DNA of 64,000 nucleotides from Vibrio sp. D404a (lineage in GTDB: Bacteria > Pseudomonadota > Gammaproteobacteria > Enterobacterales > Vibrionaceae). This document shows positions 56,120 through 64,000 of the stretch, one piece after another. Numbering within the stretch: the stretch's first letter is position 1; each line of letters starts with the position of its first letter. The notes beneath the pieces were generated by a model. The model was not told where the DNA came from. It saw only the letters and a program-made list of their open reading frames with translations, and did no database searches. The stretch covers positions 238,412-302,411 of the forward strand of contig NZ_JAHGAJ010000007.1 in the NCBI RefSeq assembly GCF_030248535.1, in the 5' to 3' direction. A program made the position numbers and the translations under genes.

Positions 56120-57004
56120 ATGGATTTATCAACTCTCCCTGCCGTAGCAGTTCTTTCTGACAATGTGACGATTGTAGAGCACGACGGCGTAAAGCTGGTT
56201 CGCGTTATCCACGACAAAGCAAACGCTGCGATCTCTCTGTTTGGTGCGCACGTGGTGTCTTACCAGCCACAAGGGCAAGAAGACCTAATCTGGATGAGCC
56301 AACAAGCTAAATTTGACGGTAAAACTGCATTGCGTGGTGGCATCCCTGTTTGTTGGCCTTGGTTTGGTCGTATTGCAGCACCTGCACATGGCTTTGCACG
56401 CAACAGCGAATGGCAGTTGATTGAACACCGCGAGAGTGAAGCAGGCGTCATCGTAAGCCTAGGTTTAAAGACCAATGAAAATACGCTGGCAGTATGGCCA
56501 CACCAGTTCGATGCACACCTAAATGTCGAGATTGGTGATGAACTAAAAGTCACTCTGGATGTTAAGAACACCGACAGCCAAGCTTGGAAGTGTTCTGGAG
56601 CACTACACACATACCTCAATGTTGGCGATATTCACCAAGCCAAGACGACAGGTATGGGCCCTGAGTACATTGATAGCCTTCAAGGCGGCAAAGTGTGCCA
56701 AGGTGGCGAAGAGCTTGTTCTGACAGACACGATTGACCGCGTCTACACTCAGCCAGAAGCGATCATTTCTGTTGCTGACGCCAAGCTAGCGCGTACTCTG
56801 ACGGTAGAAAACCACGGCCACAACAGTGCTGTACTTTGGAACCCGTGGGCAGAGGGCGCTGCAGGTATGGGCGACATGCAAGATGATGGCTACCTGACTA
56901 TGCTGTGTGTTGAGTCAACACTTCATGCTCAAAGCATTGAACAAGGTAAAGAGCTACAGCCTGGTGAAAGTCACCAACTGATCACAACGATCTCTGCGAA
57001 ATAA
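56120..57004 (+). CDS. yeaD: D-hexose-6-phosphate mutarotase (YeaD-like)
   Basis: An aldose-1-epimerase-family enzyme thought to interconvert anomers of glucose-6-phosphate. The ATG at 56120 with AAGGA eight bases upstream gives 294 residues starting MDLSTLPAVAVLSDN; a frame opening 11 codons earlier is not favoured. Recognisable segments are ALRGGIPVCWPWFGR, PAHGFARNSEW (catalytic His), CSGALHTYLNVGD and VLWNPWAEGAAGMGDM. It follows gapA as in E. coli, with its own terminator. Confidence 0.92.
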   Translation: MDLSTLPAVAVLSDNVTIVEHDGVKLVRVIHDKANAAISLFGAHVVSYQPQGQEDLIWMSQQAKFDGKTALRGGIPVCWPWFGRIAAPAHGFARNSEWQLIEHRESEAGVIVSLGLKTNENTLAVWPHQFDAHLNVEIGDELKVTLDVKNTDSQAWKCSGALHTYLNVGDIHQAKTTGMGPEYIDSLQGGKVCQGGEELVLTDTIDRVYTQPEAIISVADAKLARTLTVENHGHNSAVLWNPWAEGAAGMGDMQDDGYLTMLCVESTLHAQSIEQGKELQPGESHQLITTISAK

Positions 57005-57055
57005 TTCGCATCGGCTCTCAGAGTTAAACAAACAACTCGACCACATAACCTCTTC

Positions 57056-57081
57056 AAGGCCGGACTTCCCGGCCTTTTTTG
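57056..57081 (+). terminator. Terminator of yeaD
   Basis: AAGGCCGG-ACTTC-CCGGCCTTTTTT, a short GC-rich stem with T run. Confidence 0.92.
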
Positions 57082-57238
57082 TAATTAAATCCATTTGCCT
57101 CCGGTCAACTCTCCAACAACCATCTGTTTTCCATTCTTTTTTGATAATTAAATTAATAAATATCAATTTATTTCGTTATATAAATAAATAGAATGCATTG
57201 GTTACATTTATATAATTAAACAATAGTAAAGGCACGAC

Positions 57239-59275
57239 ATGTGGAATAAATATAAAAATCAAAGTGTGGGATTCCAGTTAAAGCTGGTTACTACGCTGTG
57301 TCTACTCATCGCTTTTTCCAGTATTGCTGCACTGGTTTATCAAAATGCATCAAGTGTACTTTTAGATAGCACACTCAAAGAGCATCAATCTAAAATCGAA
57401 TCTATGGCTAAAACCATCGAAGGTCAGTTTAATGCTTACCTTCATACCGCAGAAGTTCTCGAATCTACGTTTCGTAATGGCTACCTAGCGGGTGTATACG
57501 TTGAAAACTACACCGTTGATTTTCATGGACATCAAGTGCCGAACATTACCCAGTACAGCGAGAGTCTTATTGGTGATACCAAACTGGTCGATAGCTTTAC
57601 CCGTGACACTGGCGCAGTGGCGACTCTGTTTGCACCTCTAGGCAACCAGTTCATTCGAGTAGCGACCTCTTTGAAAAACCCACAGGGTGATCGAGTCGTT
57701 GGCACGACATTAGACCAAAGCCACCCGGGGTATCAAAAGTTGATGAGCGGTCAACCGTATTACGCTCAAATCAAGCTTTATGGTGAACGTTACATCACCT
57801 ATTACGCACCGTTAAAAAATGCACAAGGTAAAGTCAACGGCATCACCTTTATCGGCCTACCGGTCGAGCGTGCAACTCAAGACCTGTTTACAGCACTTAA
57901 AAATGTAACTTGGGGTGACTCAGGCTACACCATAATAGTCGACAATAACCCAGATCATTTGGGTCACTACTTACTTCACCCAAGCCACACAGAAAGCGAC
58001 CCTTCAATTATTGAGGTACAAGACTACGAAGGTAACAAACCCTTCTATCAGCTGTTTGAACAAGCTAGTGGCCTCATCAAGTACCCATATGAGTACCAAG
58101 GAAACATAGGTGAAAAATATCTGGTATACACCGAAGTAGCGGGTTGGAACTGGAAACTACTAGGCGGCACCTTCATCACTGAGGTCACCAAAGGCAGTCA
58201 AGCTCTGCTCAAACTAATTGCAATTGTGTCACTGGTTGTTGGCTCTATCACATTCTTAATTTTGACCCTGTTTTTGAACAAAACCCTCAACCCACTGGCT
58301 ACTTTGAGCCAGTACATGAATCGCTTAGCAAAAGGCGAAGTCAGTATTGATATTCCACGCACTAACACATCGACTCGTAACGAGATCGTCAACTTGAGTA
58401 ATGGGTTATCTAACATGGCTCACCAACTCAATAATTTAGTCGGCGAAATCCGCGGTGCCAGTGATCAGGTCGAGAGCAACTCCACCAGCGTAGCCAGTGA
58501 TGCATCGCTCAACCTCAATCAATCTGAACGCCAACAAGAGCAAGTTGAGCAAGTGGTCACAGCTATTGAAGAGATGGCGTCATCAGCACAGTCTGTAGCA
58601 CAGCAAGTTGAAAGCATCGCTGAAAACGTACGTTCAGCAAACTCTGACGGTCAATCTGGTCTAGAAATAGTAGAGAATGTCTGCATTGATGTGGCTCAGC
58701 TCAACGACCAACTCGATCAATCGGCAGCTGCGATCGAAAAAGTAAACACTGACAGCGAGAGCATTCAAACCGTTACTAAGATGATTGATGAGATTGCCGA
58801 GCAAACTAACCTGCTGGCTCTCAATGCTGCAATTGAGGCTGCTCGTGCTGGCGAACAAGGTCGAGGTTTTGCTGTGGTTGCTGATGAAGTGAGAACCTTG
58901 GCGCATCGCACACAAACGTCTGTAAAAGATGTGGTCAACATTATTACGGTTCTGAAGAGCTCAACCGACAACGCTGTGCGCATGATGAACGAGAGCCAAA
59001 CAAGTGCGAATTCTGTATTAGACAAAGCACAGGAAGCGGGTACCGCATTAGAGTCGATTGCTGATCAGATCCATTCCATCGCTTCTCAAGCTGATGCTAT
59101 TGCTGCGACTTCTGAAGAGCAAGCACATGTAACACAAGAGATCGCCGCCAATGCGCACTCAATCAGCGAACTCAACCAAGAGAGTCGCAATACCAGCGCC
59201 CAAACCTCGCAAAGTGCCACAGCGCTGCAACAACAAGCCCGGGAGTTGAAGAAGCAGGTCGACTTCTTCCATTAA
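57239..59275 (+). CDS. Methyl-accepting chemotaxis protein with Cache sensor
   Basis: A 678-residue transmembrane chemoreceptor: first membrane helix about 14-35, a large periplasmic double-Cache-type domain (about 36-325; [20 protein letters not shown] and [20 protein letters not shown]), and a second helix (about 328-349). HAMP follows (about 350-403), then a long coiled coil with the signalling hairpin tip [20 protein letters not shown]. The tip contacts CheA/CheW. The ligand is unknown; Cache domains typically bind small organic acids or amino acids. No CheR-docking pentapeptide is seen at the C-terminus (it ends KKQVDFFH). The start is AT-rich upstream without a clear sigma-28 site. Confidence 0.94.
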   Translation: MWNKYKNQSVGFQLKLVTTLCLLIAFSSIAALVYQNASSVLLDSTLKEHQSKIESMAKTIEGQFNAYLHTAEVLESTFRNGYLAGVYVENYTVDFHGHQVPNITQYSESLIGDTKLVDSFTRDTGAVATLFAPLGNQFIRVATSLKNPQGDRVVGTTLDQSHPGYQKLMSGQPYYAQIKLYGERYITYYAPLKNAQGKVNGITFIGLPVERATQDLFTALKNVTWGDSGYTIIVDNNPDHLGHYLLHPSHTESDPSIIEVQDYEGNKPFYQLFEQASGLIKYPYEYQGNIGEKYLVYTEVAGWNWKLLGGTFITEVTKGSQALLKLIAIVSLVVGSITFLILTLFLNKTLNPLATLSQYMNRLAKGEVSIDIPRTNTSTRNEIVNLSNGLSNMAHQLNNLVGEIRGASDQVESNSTSVASDASLNLNQSERQQEQVEQVVTAIEEMASSAQSVAQQVESIAENVRSANSDGQSGLEIVENVCIDVAQLNDQLDQSAAAIEKVNTDSESIQTVTKMIDEIAEQTNLLALNAAIEAARAGEQGRGFAVVADEVRTLAHRTQTSVKDVVNIITVLKSSTDNAVRMMNESQTSANSVLDKAQEAGTALESIADQIHSIASQADAIAATSEEQAHVTQEIAANAHSISELNQESRNTSAQTSQSATALQQQARELKKQVDFFH

Positions 59276-59283
59276 GCCCTATC

Positions 59284-59309
59284 AAGAGCCGTATTCCACG
59301 GCTCTTTTT
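59284..59309 (+). terminator. Terminator of the chemoreceptor gene
   Basis: AAGAGCCGT-ATTCC-ACGGCTCTTTTT, 8 nt after the stop. Confidence 0.9.
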
Positions 59310-59374
59310 ATTTCGCCTAGTGTGACATTTTTGGTAAACTCGCCCCCCACTTTACTAGCCGCACAGAGAGCGTC

Positions 59375-60190
59375 ATGAACTACCAGTGCCCTTTATGTCA
59401 CCAATCTCTAAATCAAGTTGACCGAACTTTTAAGTGTGAGAACAACCATCAGTTTGACCTTGCCAAAGAAGGTTACGTCAATTTGATGCCCGCTCATCAC
59501 AAGCGTTCAAAAGATCCAGGTGACAATAAAGAGATGATGCAAGCGCGTCGCCGATTCCTAGAGGGCGACCATTACAACCCGATGCGCCAAGCTGTTGTGG
59601 ATCTGTGCGAACAAGTGTTGCCTACAGCAACTCCAACCCTACTCGATATCGGTTGTGGTGAAGGCTATTACACCAATGAAATCGCTGAGCGACTGACACA
59701 ACGTGAACCAAGCATCTACGGCCTAGATATCTCCAAGGTAGCTATCCGTTATGCGGCTAAGCGTTACCCTGCGGTTGATTTCTCTGTCGCTTCGAGCCAC
59801 AGGCTTCCTTTTGCAAGTAACAGCTTAGACGCGATTCTACGCATCTATGCGCCATGCAAAGCAGAAGAGTTGCAACGTACTCTAAAAGATCAAGGTGTGG
59901 TGATCACCGTGACACCAGCGGGTCGTCACCTGTATCAATTGCGTGATGAGATTTACGATGGTGTTAGGCTGCACGACGAAACACCTGAAGTCATCGAAGG
60001 ATTTACCCTAGAGAGCCAACAGCATCTAAACTACATGATGGAGCTTTCTGGTTCAGACGCCTTTGACCTGCTTCAAATGACCCCTTTTGCTTGGAAAGCG
60101 AGCGAGTCATTTAAGCAGCAGTTACTGCAGAGCGAAAGCTACCAGTGCGAGGCCGATTTCCTTCTAAGAGTCTACCGTAAACAAAGCTAG
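59375..60190 (+). CDS. rlmA: 23S rRNA (guanine-745-N1)-methyltransferase
   Basis: RlmA methylates G745 in helix 35 of 23S rRNA, using S-adenosylmethionine. The 271 residues start with a zinc finger (YQCPLCHQSL...FKCENNHQFD: Cys5, Cys8, Cys21, His25). The linker FDLAKEGYVNLMPAHHKRSK-type segment and the Rossmann SAM-binding motif LLDIGCGEGYYTNEI follow. The C-terminal part has RIYAPCKAEELQR. Length and domain order match E. coli RlmA. Expressed separately from its neighbours. Confidence 0.94.
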   Translation: MNYQCPLCHQSLNQVDRTFKCENNHQFDLAKEGYVNLMPAHHKRSKDPGDNKEMMQARRRFLEGDHYNPMRQAVVDLCEQVLPTATPTLLDIGCGEGYYTNEIAERLTQREPSIYGLDISKVAIRYAAKRYPAVDFSVASSHRLPFASNSLDAILRIYAPCKAEELQRTLKDQGVVITVTPAGRHLYQLRDEIYDGVRLHDETPEVIEGFTLESQQHLNYMMELSGSDAFDLLQMTPFAWKASESFKQQLLQSESYQCEADFLLRVYRKQS

Positions 60191-60191
60191 T

Positions 60192-60206
60192 TGATATTAA
60201 TTATCG
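60192..60206 (+). promoter_or_regulatory. Fur-box-like site upstream of chaN
   Basis: TGATATTAATTATCG matches the 7-1-7 Fur consensus at 12 of 14 positions and lies 60 bp before the ChaN-type lipoprotein gene, just after the rlmA stop. Confidence 0.6.
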
Positions 60207-60265
60207 TTTGCATTGAATTCTCTTTGAGCCTCATTTAGTATGCTTACTCTTCAAGGAGGCATTCA

Positions 60266-61222
60266 ATGCAACGTATTATTCTTATTGGCTTAACCGCCCT
60301 TCTCACCGCTTGTGCAAACGAGCCGTCTCAGCTGACTCAGACCGACAACAACACGGCCTTATCTCCTGTTACTACCTTTTACGATTACCAGTTTGCCTCT
60401 GCAGACGGGCAGCCTATTGCACTCAATCAACTGCCTAGCACACTAGTCGATGCCGATGTGGTGTTGATTGGTGAGTGGCATACACATTCTGCGGTACACC
60501 GATTCCAGACAGACTTTCTCAAAGCGCGTTTAGCCGAGACTAAAAACGTCGCCCTTTCGATGGAGCAATTTACCCGTCAGCACCAAGATGTTGTTGATGA
60601 GTACTTGGCGGGTGAAATTGGCGAGCAGGTTTTAATGTCTGACGCCGCCGCGTGGCCAAACTACGAGAGTGATTACCGACCTTTGGTTGAGCTGGCAAAA
60701 TCACAAAACATCGACATCATCGCAGCCAACGCGCCTAAGCCTTTTGTGCAGTGTATTGGCCGCAATGGTATTGATTATTTAGACAAGCTGACACCAGAAG
60801 AGCGCCAGTGGGTTGCAGCCGACGTGAATACTAGCGACAGTTCATACAAAGAGAAGTTTATGGCTTCTATGCATCACGGTACGCCAGAGCAAACAGAAAA
60901 ACAGTTTGCAGCGCAAGTCACTTGGGATGAAACCATGGCTGAGTCGATTGTGAACTATCTTGAGAGCCAACCAGACTCACAGGTGGTGCACGTGGCCGGT
61001 AAGTTCCACACCGAGCAAGGTCTAGGCACGGCGGCTTCAATTTTACGTCGTAACCCAGAGCTCAACGTTGTTGTTATCACACCGGTTGAAGCAATCAGTG
61101 ACACTGGCGAAGATTACCAACTGCAGGTTCTTGCTCCACCAACACGCTATGTTAAGCAAGAAAATCGCATGAAGGCATATAAAAAACTCTCACACCGTGG
61201 CAAAGGGTTAGAGTGTAAATAA
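60266..61222 (+). CDS. ChaN-family lipoprotein (heme/iron-related)
   Basis: 318 residues with a lipobox LLTAC (lipidated Cys about 16) and the ChaN-domain pattern: DADVVLIGEWHTHSAVHRFQ (Glu/His pair), LSMEQFTRQHQDVVDEYLAG, AANAPKPFVQCIGRNG and VHVAGKFHTEQGLGTA. ChaN-like proteins dimerise around heme in Campylobacter and are linked to iron uptake. The Fur-like box and AAGGAGG ribosome-binding site before the ATG fit iron-regulated expression. Probably outer-membrane anchored. Confidence 0.86.
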   Translation: MQRIILIGLTALLTACANEPSQLTQTDNNTALSPVTTFYDYQFASADGQPIALNQLPSTLVDADVVLIGEWHTHSAVHRFQTDFLKARLAETKNVALSMEQFTRQHQDVVDEYLAGEIGEQVLMSDAAAWPNYESDYRPLVELAKSQNIDIIAANAPKPFVQCIGRNGIDYLDKLTPEERQWVAADVNTSDSSYKEKFMASMHHGTPEQTEKQFAAQVTWDETMAESIVNYLESQPDSQVVHVAGKFHTEQGLGTAASILRRNPELNVVVITPVEAISDTGEDYQLQVLAPPTRYVKQENRMKAYKKLSHRGKGLECK

Positions 61223-61334
61223 ACCAAGCGAATTATAACCTTTAAGCGACTTAATTTAGTATCGGCACAACTATTGCTTATTAATTAGGCAAGCCTGTAT
61301 AGAGCAAGAAAACATCACCACGGTGATTAATTAC

Positions 61335-61361
61335 ACAAGTTTTTCACTGCTCGGCCGATAC
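61335..61361 (+). promoter_or_regulatory. Sigma-28 (FliA)-type promoter
   Basis: ACAAGTTT, an 11-bp spacer, then GCCGATAC closely matches the flagellar sigma-28 consensus TAAAGTTT-N11-GCCGATAA (6/8 and 7/8). It lies 30 bp before the start of the 117-residue gene. Confidence 0.65.
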
Positions 61362-61391
61362 TCTATTTAAGGTGCAACTACGGAGAGTGTT

Positions 61392-61745
61392 ATGACGCCT
61401 GTTACCAACAATACTGCTCAAACTTATAGCCCAGCAAAGATTCAGCCTACAAAAGCTGCTTCTGAAACTTCAGAGCCTGCGCCACTTAAGGTCGAGCAAA
61501 ATACGGTTAAGTTGTCTGACGAAGGCAAAGCACTTCTAGTCGCCCTGCAACAGATCGACAAAGAGGCAAAGAAAGTCGAAGCTGAGAATGAGACCGTTGG
61601 CGATAAAGTGGAATCCTTTGCCCATGGAGCACTCGGGATGGATCACCCAGATAAGATCGAAGAAGAAGACGATGGCTCATATTCTGCGGGGCAATACTTG
61701 TCCGCAGCGGTAACAATAGGCGGCATATTGCTTGCGTTGGTCTAA
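61392..61745 (+). CDS. Small unknown protein, probably in the flagellar sigma-28 regulon
   Basis: 117 residues, GGAGAG ribosome-binding site. A low-complexity N-terminus (TPVTNNTAQTYSPAKIQPTK) is followed by VKLSDEGKALLVALQQIDKE, which loosely recalls the VxLS-helix pattern of FlgM and flagellar proteins. A charged helix with an acidic patch (EEEDDGSY) comes next, and the protein ends in a hydrophobic C-terminal segment (AAVTIGGILLALV) that could be a tail anchor. I recognise no family with confidence. The sigma-28-type promoter directly upstream is the main clue to role: motility or chemotaxis. Confidence 0.7.
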   Translation: MTPVTNNTAQTYSPAKIQPTKAASETSEPAPLKVEQNTVKLSDEGKALLVALQQIDKEAKKVEAENETVGDKVESFAHGALGMDHPDKIEEEDDGSYSAGQYLSAAVTIGGILLALV

Positions 61746-61874
61746 GACCCTTAAGACACCACCAGCATAAACTCGCATCACTTTACAGATTTATCGTTAC
61801 GACAACATTCCTGATTTGTTCTAAAAATCGACTTCACTCCATAATTCTGGTCTCATTATTATGGAATAAAGCTC

Positions 61875-63761
61875 GTGAAAAACTCCTTTGCGCTTATTGA
61901 TAAGCCTACCTTTTTCGGTGCTATTGCACTGCTACTCACGATAGTGTTACCGTTGATCATGTTCCCTGCTCAAGGGGCAGAATGGATTGCGATCGCGAAA
62001 ACCTTCATGACCGACAAACTCGGTTTTCTTTACCTAACCCTTGGATTAGCAGCTTGTGCGTTCATGGTCTATGTCGTGTTCAGCGACATGGGTCAGATCA
62101 AGCTAGGCGAAGCTGACGAAGCACCAGAATTTGCAACAGCATCTTGGGCTGCCATGCTATTTTGTGGTGGTATCGGTGCCAGTATTCTTTACTGGGGCTG
62201 TATTGAGTGGGCGTACTACTATCAATCACCGCCGTTCCAACTAGAGCCGGGCAGCGAAGAAGCGGTGCGTTGGGCAGCAACCTATGGTTTGTTCCACTGG
62301 GGCCCAATTGCATGGTCGATCTACTTGATCCCAGCGTTGCCTATCGCGTATTTCTTTTACGTACGTAAGCAGCCAGTTCTAAAGATCTCAAGTGCATTAA
62401 TGCCTGTTCTTGGTGAGCACCGCAGTAAAGGCACACCGGGTAAAATCGTTGATGTTCTATTTATCTTCGGCCTCTTGGGCGGCGCAGCAACCACGCTTGG
62501 TCTAGCGGCTCCTCTGATTACTGAAGGTTTGAACCACCTATTCGGTCTTCCTAAAAACACGTTAACACAAGCGGGTGTGCTGCTGGTCTGTACGGCGATT
62601 TTTGCGTACTCTTCTTATGCAGGCCTAGAGAAAGGCATCAAGATCCTAAGTAACATCAACTTCTGGGGTGCGATGGGTCTACTGGCATTTGTGCTTGTTG
62701 CAGGGCCTACCATCTTCATGTTGGAAACCGGTCTAGATTCTATTGGTCGCTTACTCTCTAACTTCTTCGTGATGGCGACTTGGGCGGAACCTTTTGGTGG
62801 TTACGGCACATTTGAAAATACCCATTTCCCACAAGACTGGACTATCTTCTACTGGGCTTGGTGGCTGGTGTTTGCGCCGAGTATGGGTCTGTTCATTGCG
62901 CGTATTTCTCGTGGCCGTACGATTAAACAGATGGTTACAGGTTCTATTTTCTTTGGCTCATTAGGCTGTTTCCTATTCTTCATGATTTTGGGTAACTATG
63001 GCCTATCCTTGCAGTTATCTGGCGAACTAGATGTGGTTGCGGTACTGAATGAACATGGCGCAACCAAAGCTATTTTCTCTATGCTTGATCAACTGCCGAT
63101 GAGTACATTGGTGATCGCCGTATTCACGCTGCTGTGTGTCATCTTTACAGCGACCACATTCGACTCAATTTCATACATCTTGGCATCGGTAGTACAGAAC
63201 AATGTGACTGAAGAGCCAATGCGTTGGAACCGTATGTTCTGGGCATTCACGCTCTCTTTCCTACCAACGATTCTGATGTTCTTGGGTGGCTTAAGTACAC
63301 TGCAAACTGCAGCCATCGTCGGTGGCCTACCACTGCTCGGCATTTCTATGATGCTAATGATTTCAGCAGTGCGAGCAACCAGTCTCGACTTGCGCCATCA
63401 AGACGATTACATCGAGCCTACGATCAATATCGAAGAACTGCCAGATATGGACCCTTGGTCCGCAGAAGGTATGGCTCTGGCTCAATTTGAACGAGTTAAA
63501 GATGCGGCACAAGACGCAGCTGAGCTAGAACGCTCTGCCTACAAAGCGTTAGCGGATGTGAAGAAAGAAATTCGAGCATATGTTCTTGAACAAGGCTCTC
63601 AAATGGAAACGCATGAATTGCCCGAAGAACTGCAGCAAGCACTGGAGCTTGCAGAAAGTAACCTGAGTGCCGCTCAAGCGAAGAAAGTTGAGTTGTCTGA
63701 ACAAGCACAAAAAGCTCGTATTGCGTTCAATCAGGTGGTTGCAGAACTACCACTTAATTGA
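61875..63761 (+). CDS. BCCT-family transporter with C-terminal coiled coil
   Basis: 628 residues starting at GTG 61875; no in-frame ATG with a ribosome-binding site lies nearby. About twelve membrane helices (about 12-505) have BCCT landmarks: FATASWAAMLFCGGIGASILYW, the GLFHWGPIAWSIYLIPALPI region and the tryptophan-rich substrate segment DWTIFYWAWWLVFAPSMGLF. The family imports betaine, choline, carnitine or similar quaternary amines by Na+ or H+ coupling or by exchange. Here the substrate is open. The C-terminal 110 residues are charged and helical (AAELERSAYKALADVKKEIR), predicted coiled coil. Stands alone with its own terminator. Confidence 0.92.
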   Translation: MKNSFALIDKPTFFGAIALLLTIVLPLIMFPAQGAEWIAIAKTFMTDKLGFLYLTLGLAACAFMVYVVFSDMGQIKLGEADEAPEFATASWAAMLFCGGIGASILYWGCIEWAYYYQSPPFQLEPGSEEAVRWAATYGLFHWGPIAWSIYLIPALPIAYFFYVRKQPVLKISSALMPVLGEHRSKGTPGKIVDVLFIFGLLGGAATTLGLAAPLITEGLNHLFGLPKNTLTQAGVLLVCTAIFAYSSYAGLEKGIKILSNINFWGAMGLLAFVLVAGPTIFMLETGLDSIGRLLSNFFVMATWAEPFGGYGTFENTHFPQDWTIFYWAWWLVFAPSMGLFIARISRGRTIKQMVTGSIFFGSLGCFLFFMILGNYGLSLQLSGELDVVAVLNEHGATKAIFSMLDQLPMSTLVIAVFTLLCVIFTATTFDSISYILASVVQNNVTEEPMRWNRMFWAFTLSFLPTILMFLGGLSTLQTAAIVGGLPLLGISMMLMISAVRATSLDLRHQDDYIEPTINIEELPDMDPWSAEGMALAQFERVKDAAQDAAELERSAYKALADVKKEIRAYVLEQGSQMETHELPEELQQALELAESNLSAAQAKKVELSEQAQKARIAFNQVVAELPLN

Positions 63762-63807
63762 CATTAGCCATGACGATGTCCACTTGCTTGGACCCTCCTA
63801 ACTAAGC

Positions 63808-63838
63808 AAAAGGCTCACAGAAATGTGAGCCTTTTTTT
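63808..63838 (+). terminator. Terminator of the BCCT transporter gene
   Basis: AAAAGGCTCACA-GAAA-TGTGAGCCTTTTTTT. Nothing recognisable follows to the window end at 64000. Confidence 0.93.
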
Positions 63839-64000
63839 CAATCTTTACTCGCGGCGATGTAAAACTAAGAGCGATTTGGACGACAATACGATGTGTGGAC
63901 ATTAATGGGACTTAGTGTGTGTTTTTATCTATAAGTTTTTGATATTTATAGGTAATAAGTTAAGTGAATGATAAGATCACATCATCAACCATCCGAATCG

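Overview
The window reads as a chromosomal segment of a Vibrio, probably a marine species of the Splendidus-like group (genus confident, clade a guess). The gene content and neighbour pairs are typical of the genus: rsxG-rsxE-nth, motY divergent from rnt, sodB followed by a VC2046-type gene, yejK/yejL/yejM, sppA-ansA, and yeaC/msrB/gapA/yeaD. The sodium-type motor protein MotY, several Na+ antiporters, a BCCT carrier, Fur-box and sigma-28-type promoters fit a motile, halophilic gammaproteobacterium. Coding density is high and most genes end in clear hairpin-plus-T terminators.

Layout: 1-2656 holds the end of the Rsx electron-transport operon, endonuclease III, glyoxalase I and a Fur-box-preceded DUF2753 gene. 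2734-5847 holds motY, RNase T and a YuiF-type antiporter. 6103-12090 is a two-gene signalling operon: a response regulator fused to a TPR-like region, and a 1527-residue BvgS/EvgS-like hybrid kinase. 12138-15561 holds thiol/redox genes (DsbA-like, GrxD, SodB) and a degenerate SDR.

15579-27293 is the accessory region. It is a complete-looking but unusual type IVb pilus locus of the TCP/CFA-III/R64 family: ten tightly packed, mostly AT-rich minus-strand genes from major pilin to inner-membrane platform protein. A divergent plus-strand gene encodes a large secreted protein that resembles, from memory, the colonisation factor TcpF. Notable features are a LysM-TcpQ fusion, a free-standing N-terminal domain of a prepilin peptidase with no peptidase half, a TcpB-sized minor pilin, and no local regulator or retraction ATPase. 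This is the best candidate for an undescribed system.

27484-44620 holds adhE with a predicted FNR-activated promoter, a YchE/MarC protein, a voltage-gated-type K+ channel, and a repeat-rich 630-bp gap. Then come asd, nhaC, an orphan HPt membrane protein, the yejKLM cluster, two identical tRNA-Ser(UGA) genes, an HDAC-family hydrolase, a Fur-box-linked 41-residue membrane protein, an SDR and a DUF3080 lipoprotein. 44617-63761 holds topB, a nitroreductase, fadH, sppA, ansA, yeaC, a DUF2989 lipoprotein, msrB, gapA, yeaD, a chemoreceptor and rlmA. It ends with an iron-regulated-looking ChaN lipoprotein, a small unknown gene behind a sigma-28-like promoter, and a BCCT transporter with a long coiled-coil tail.

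Coordinates were chosen by inspecting ribosome-binding sites and family start positions. Domain and family names come from motif recognition, not from database searches.
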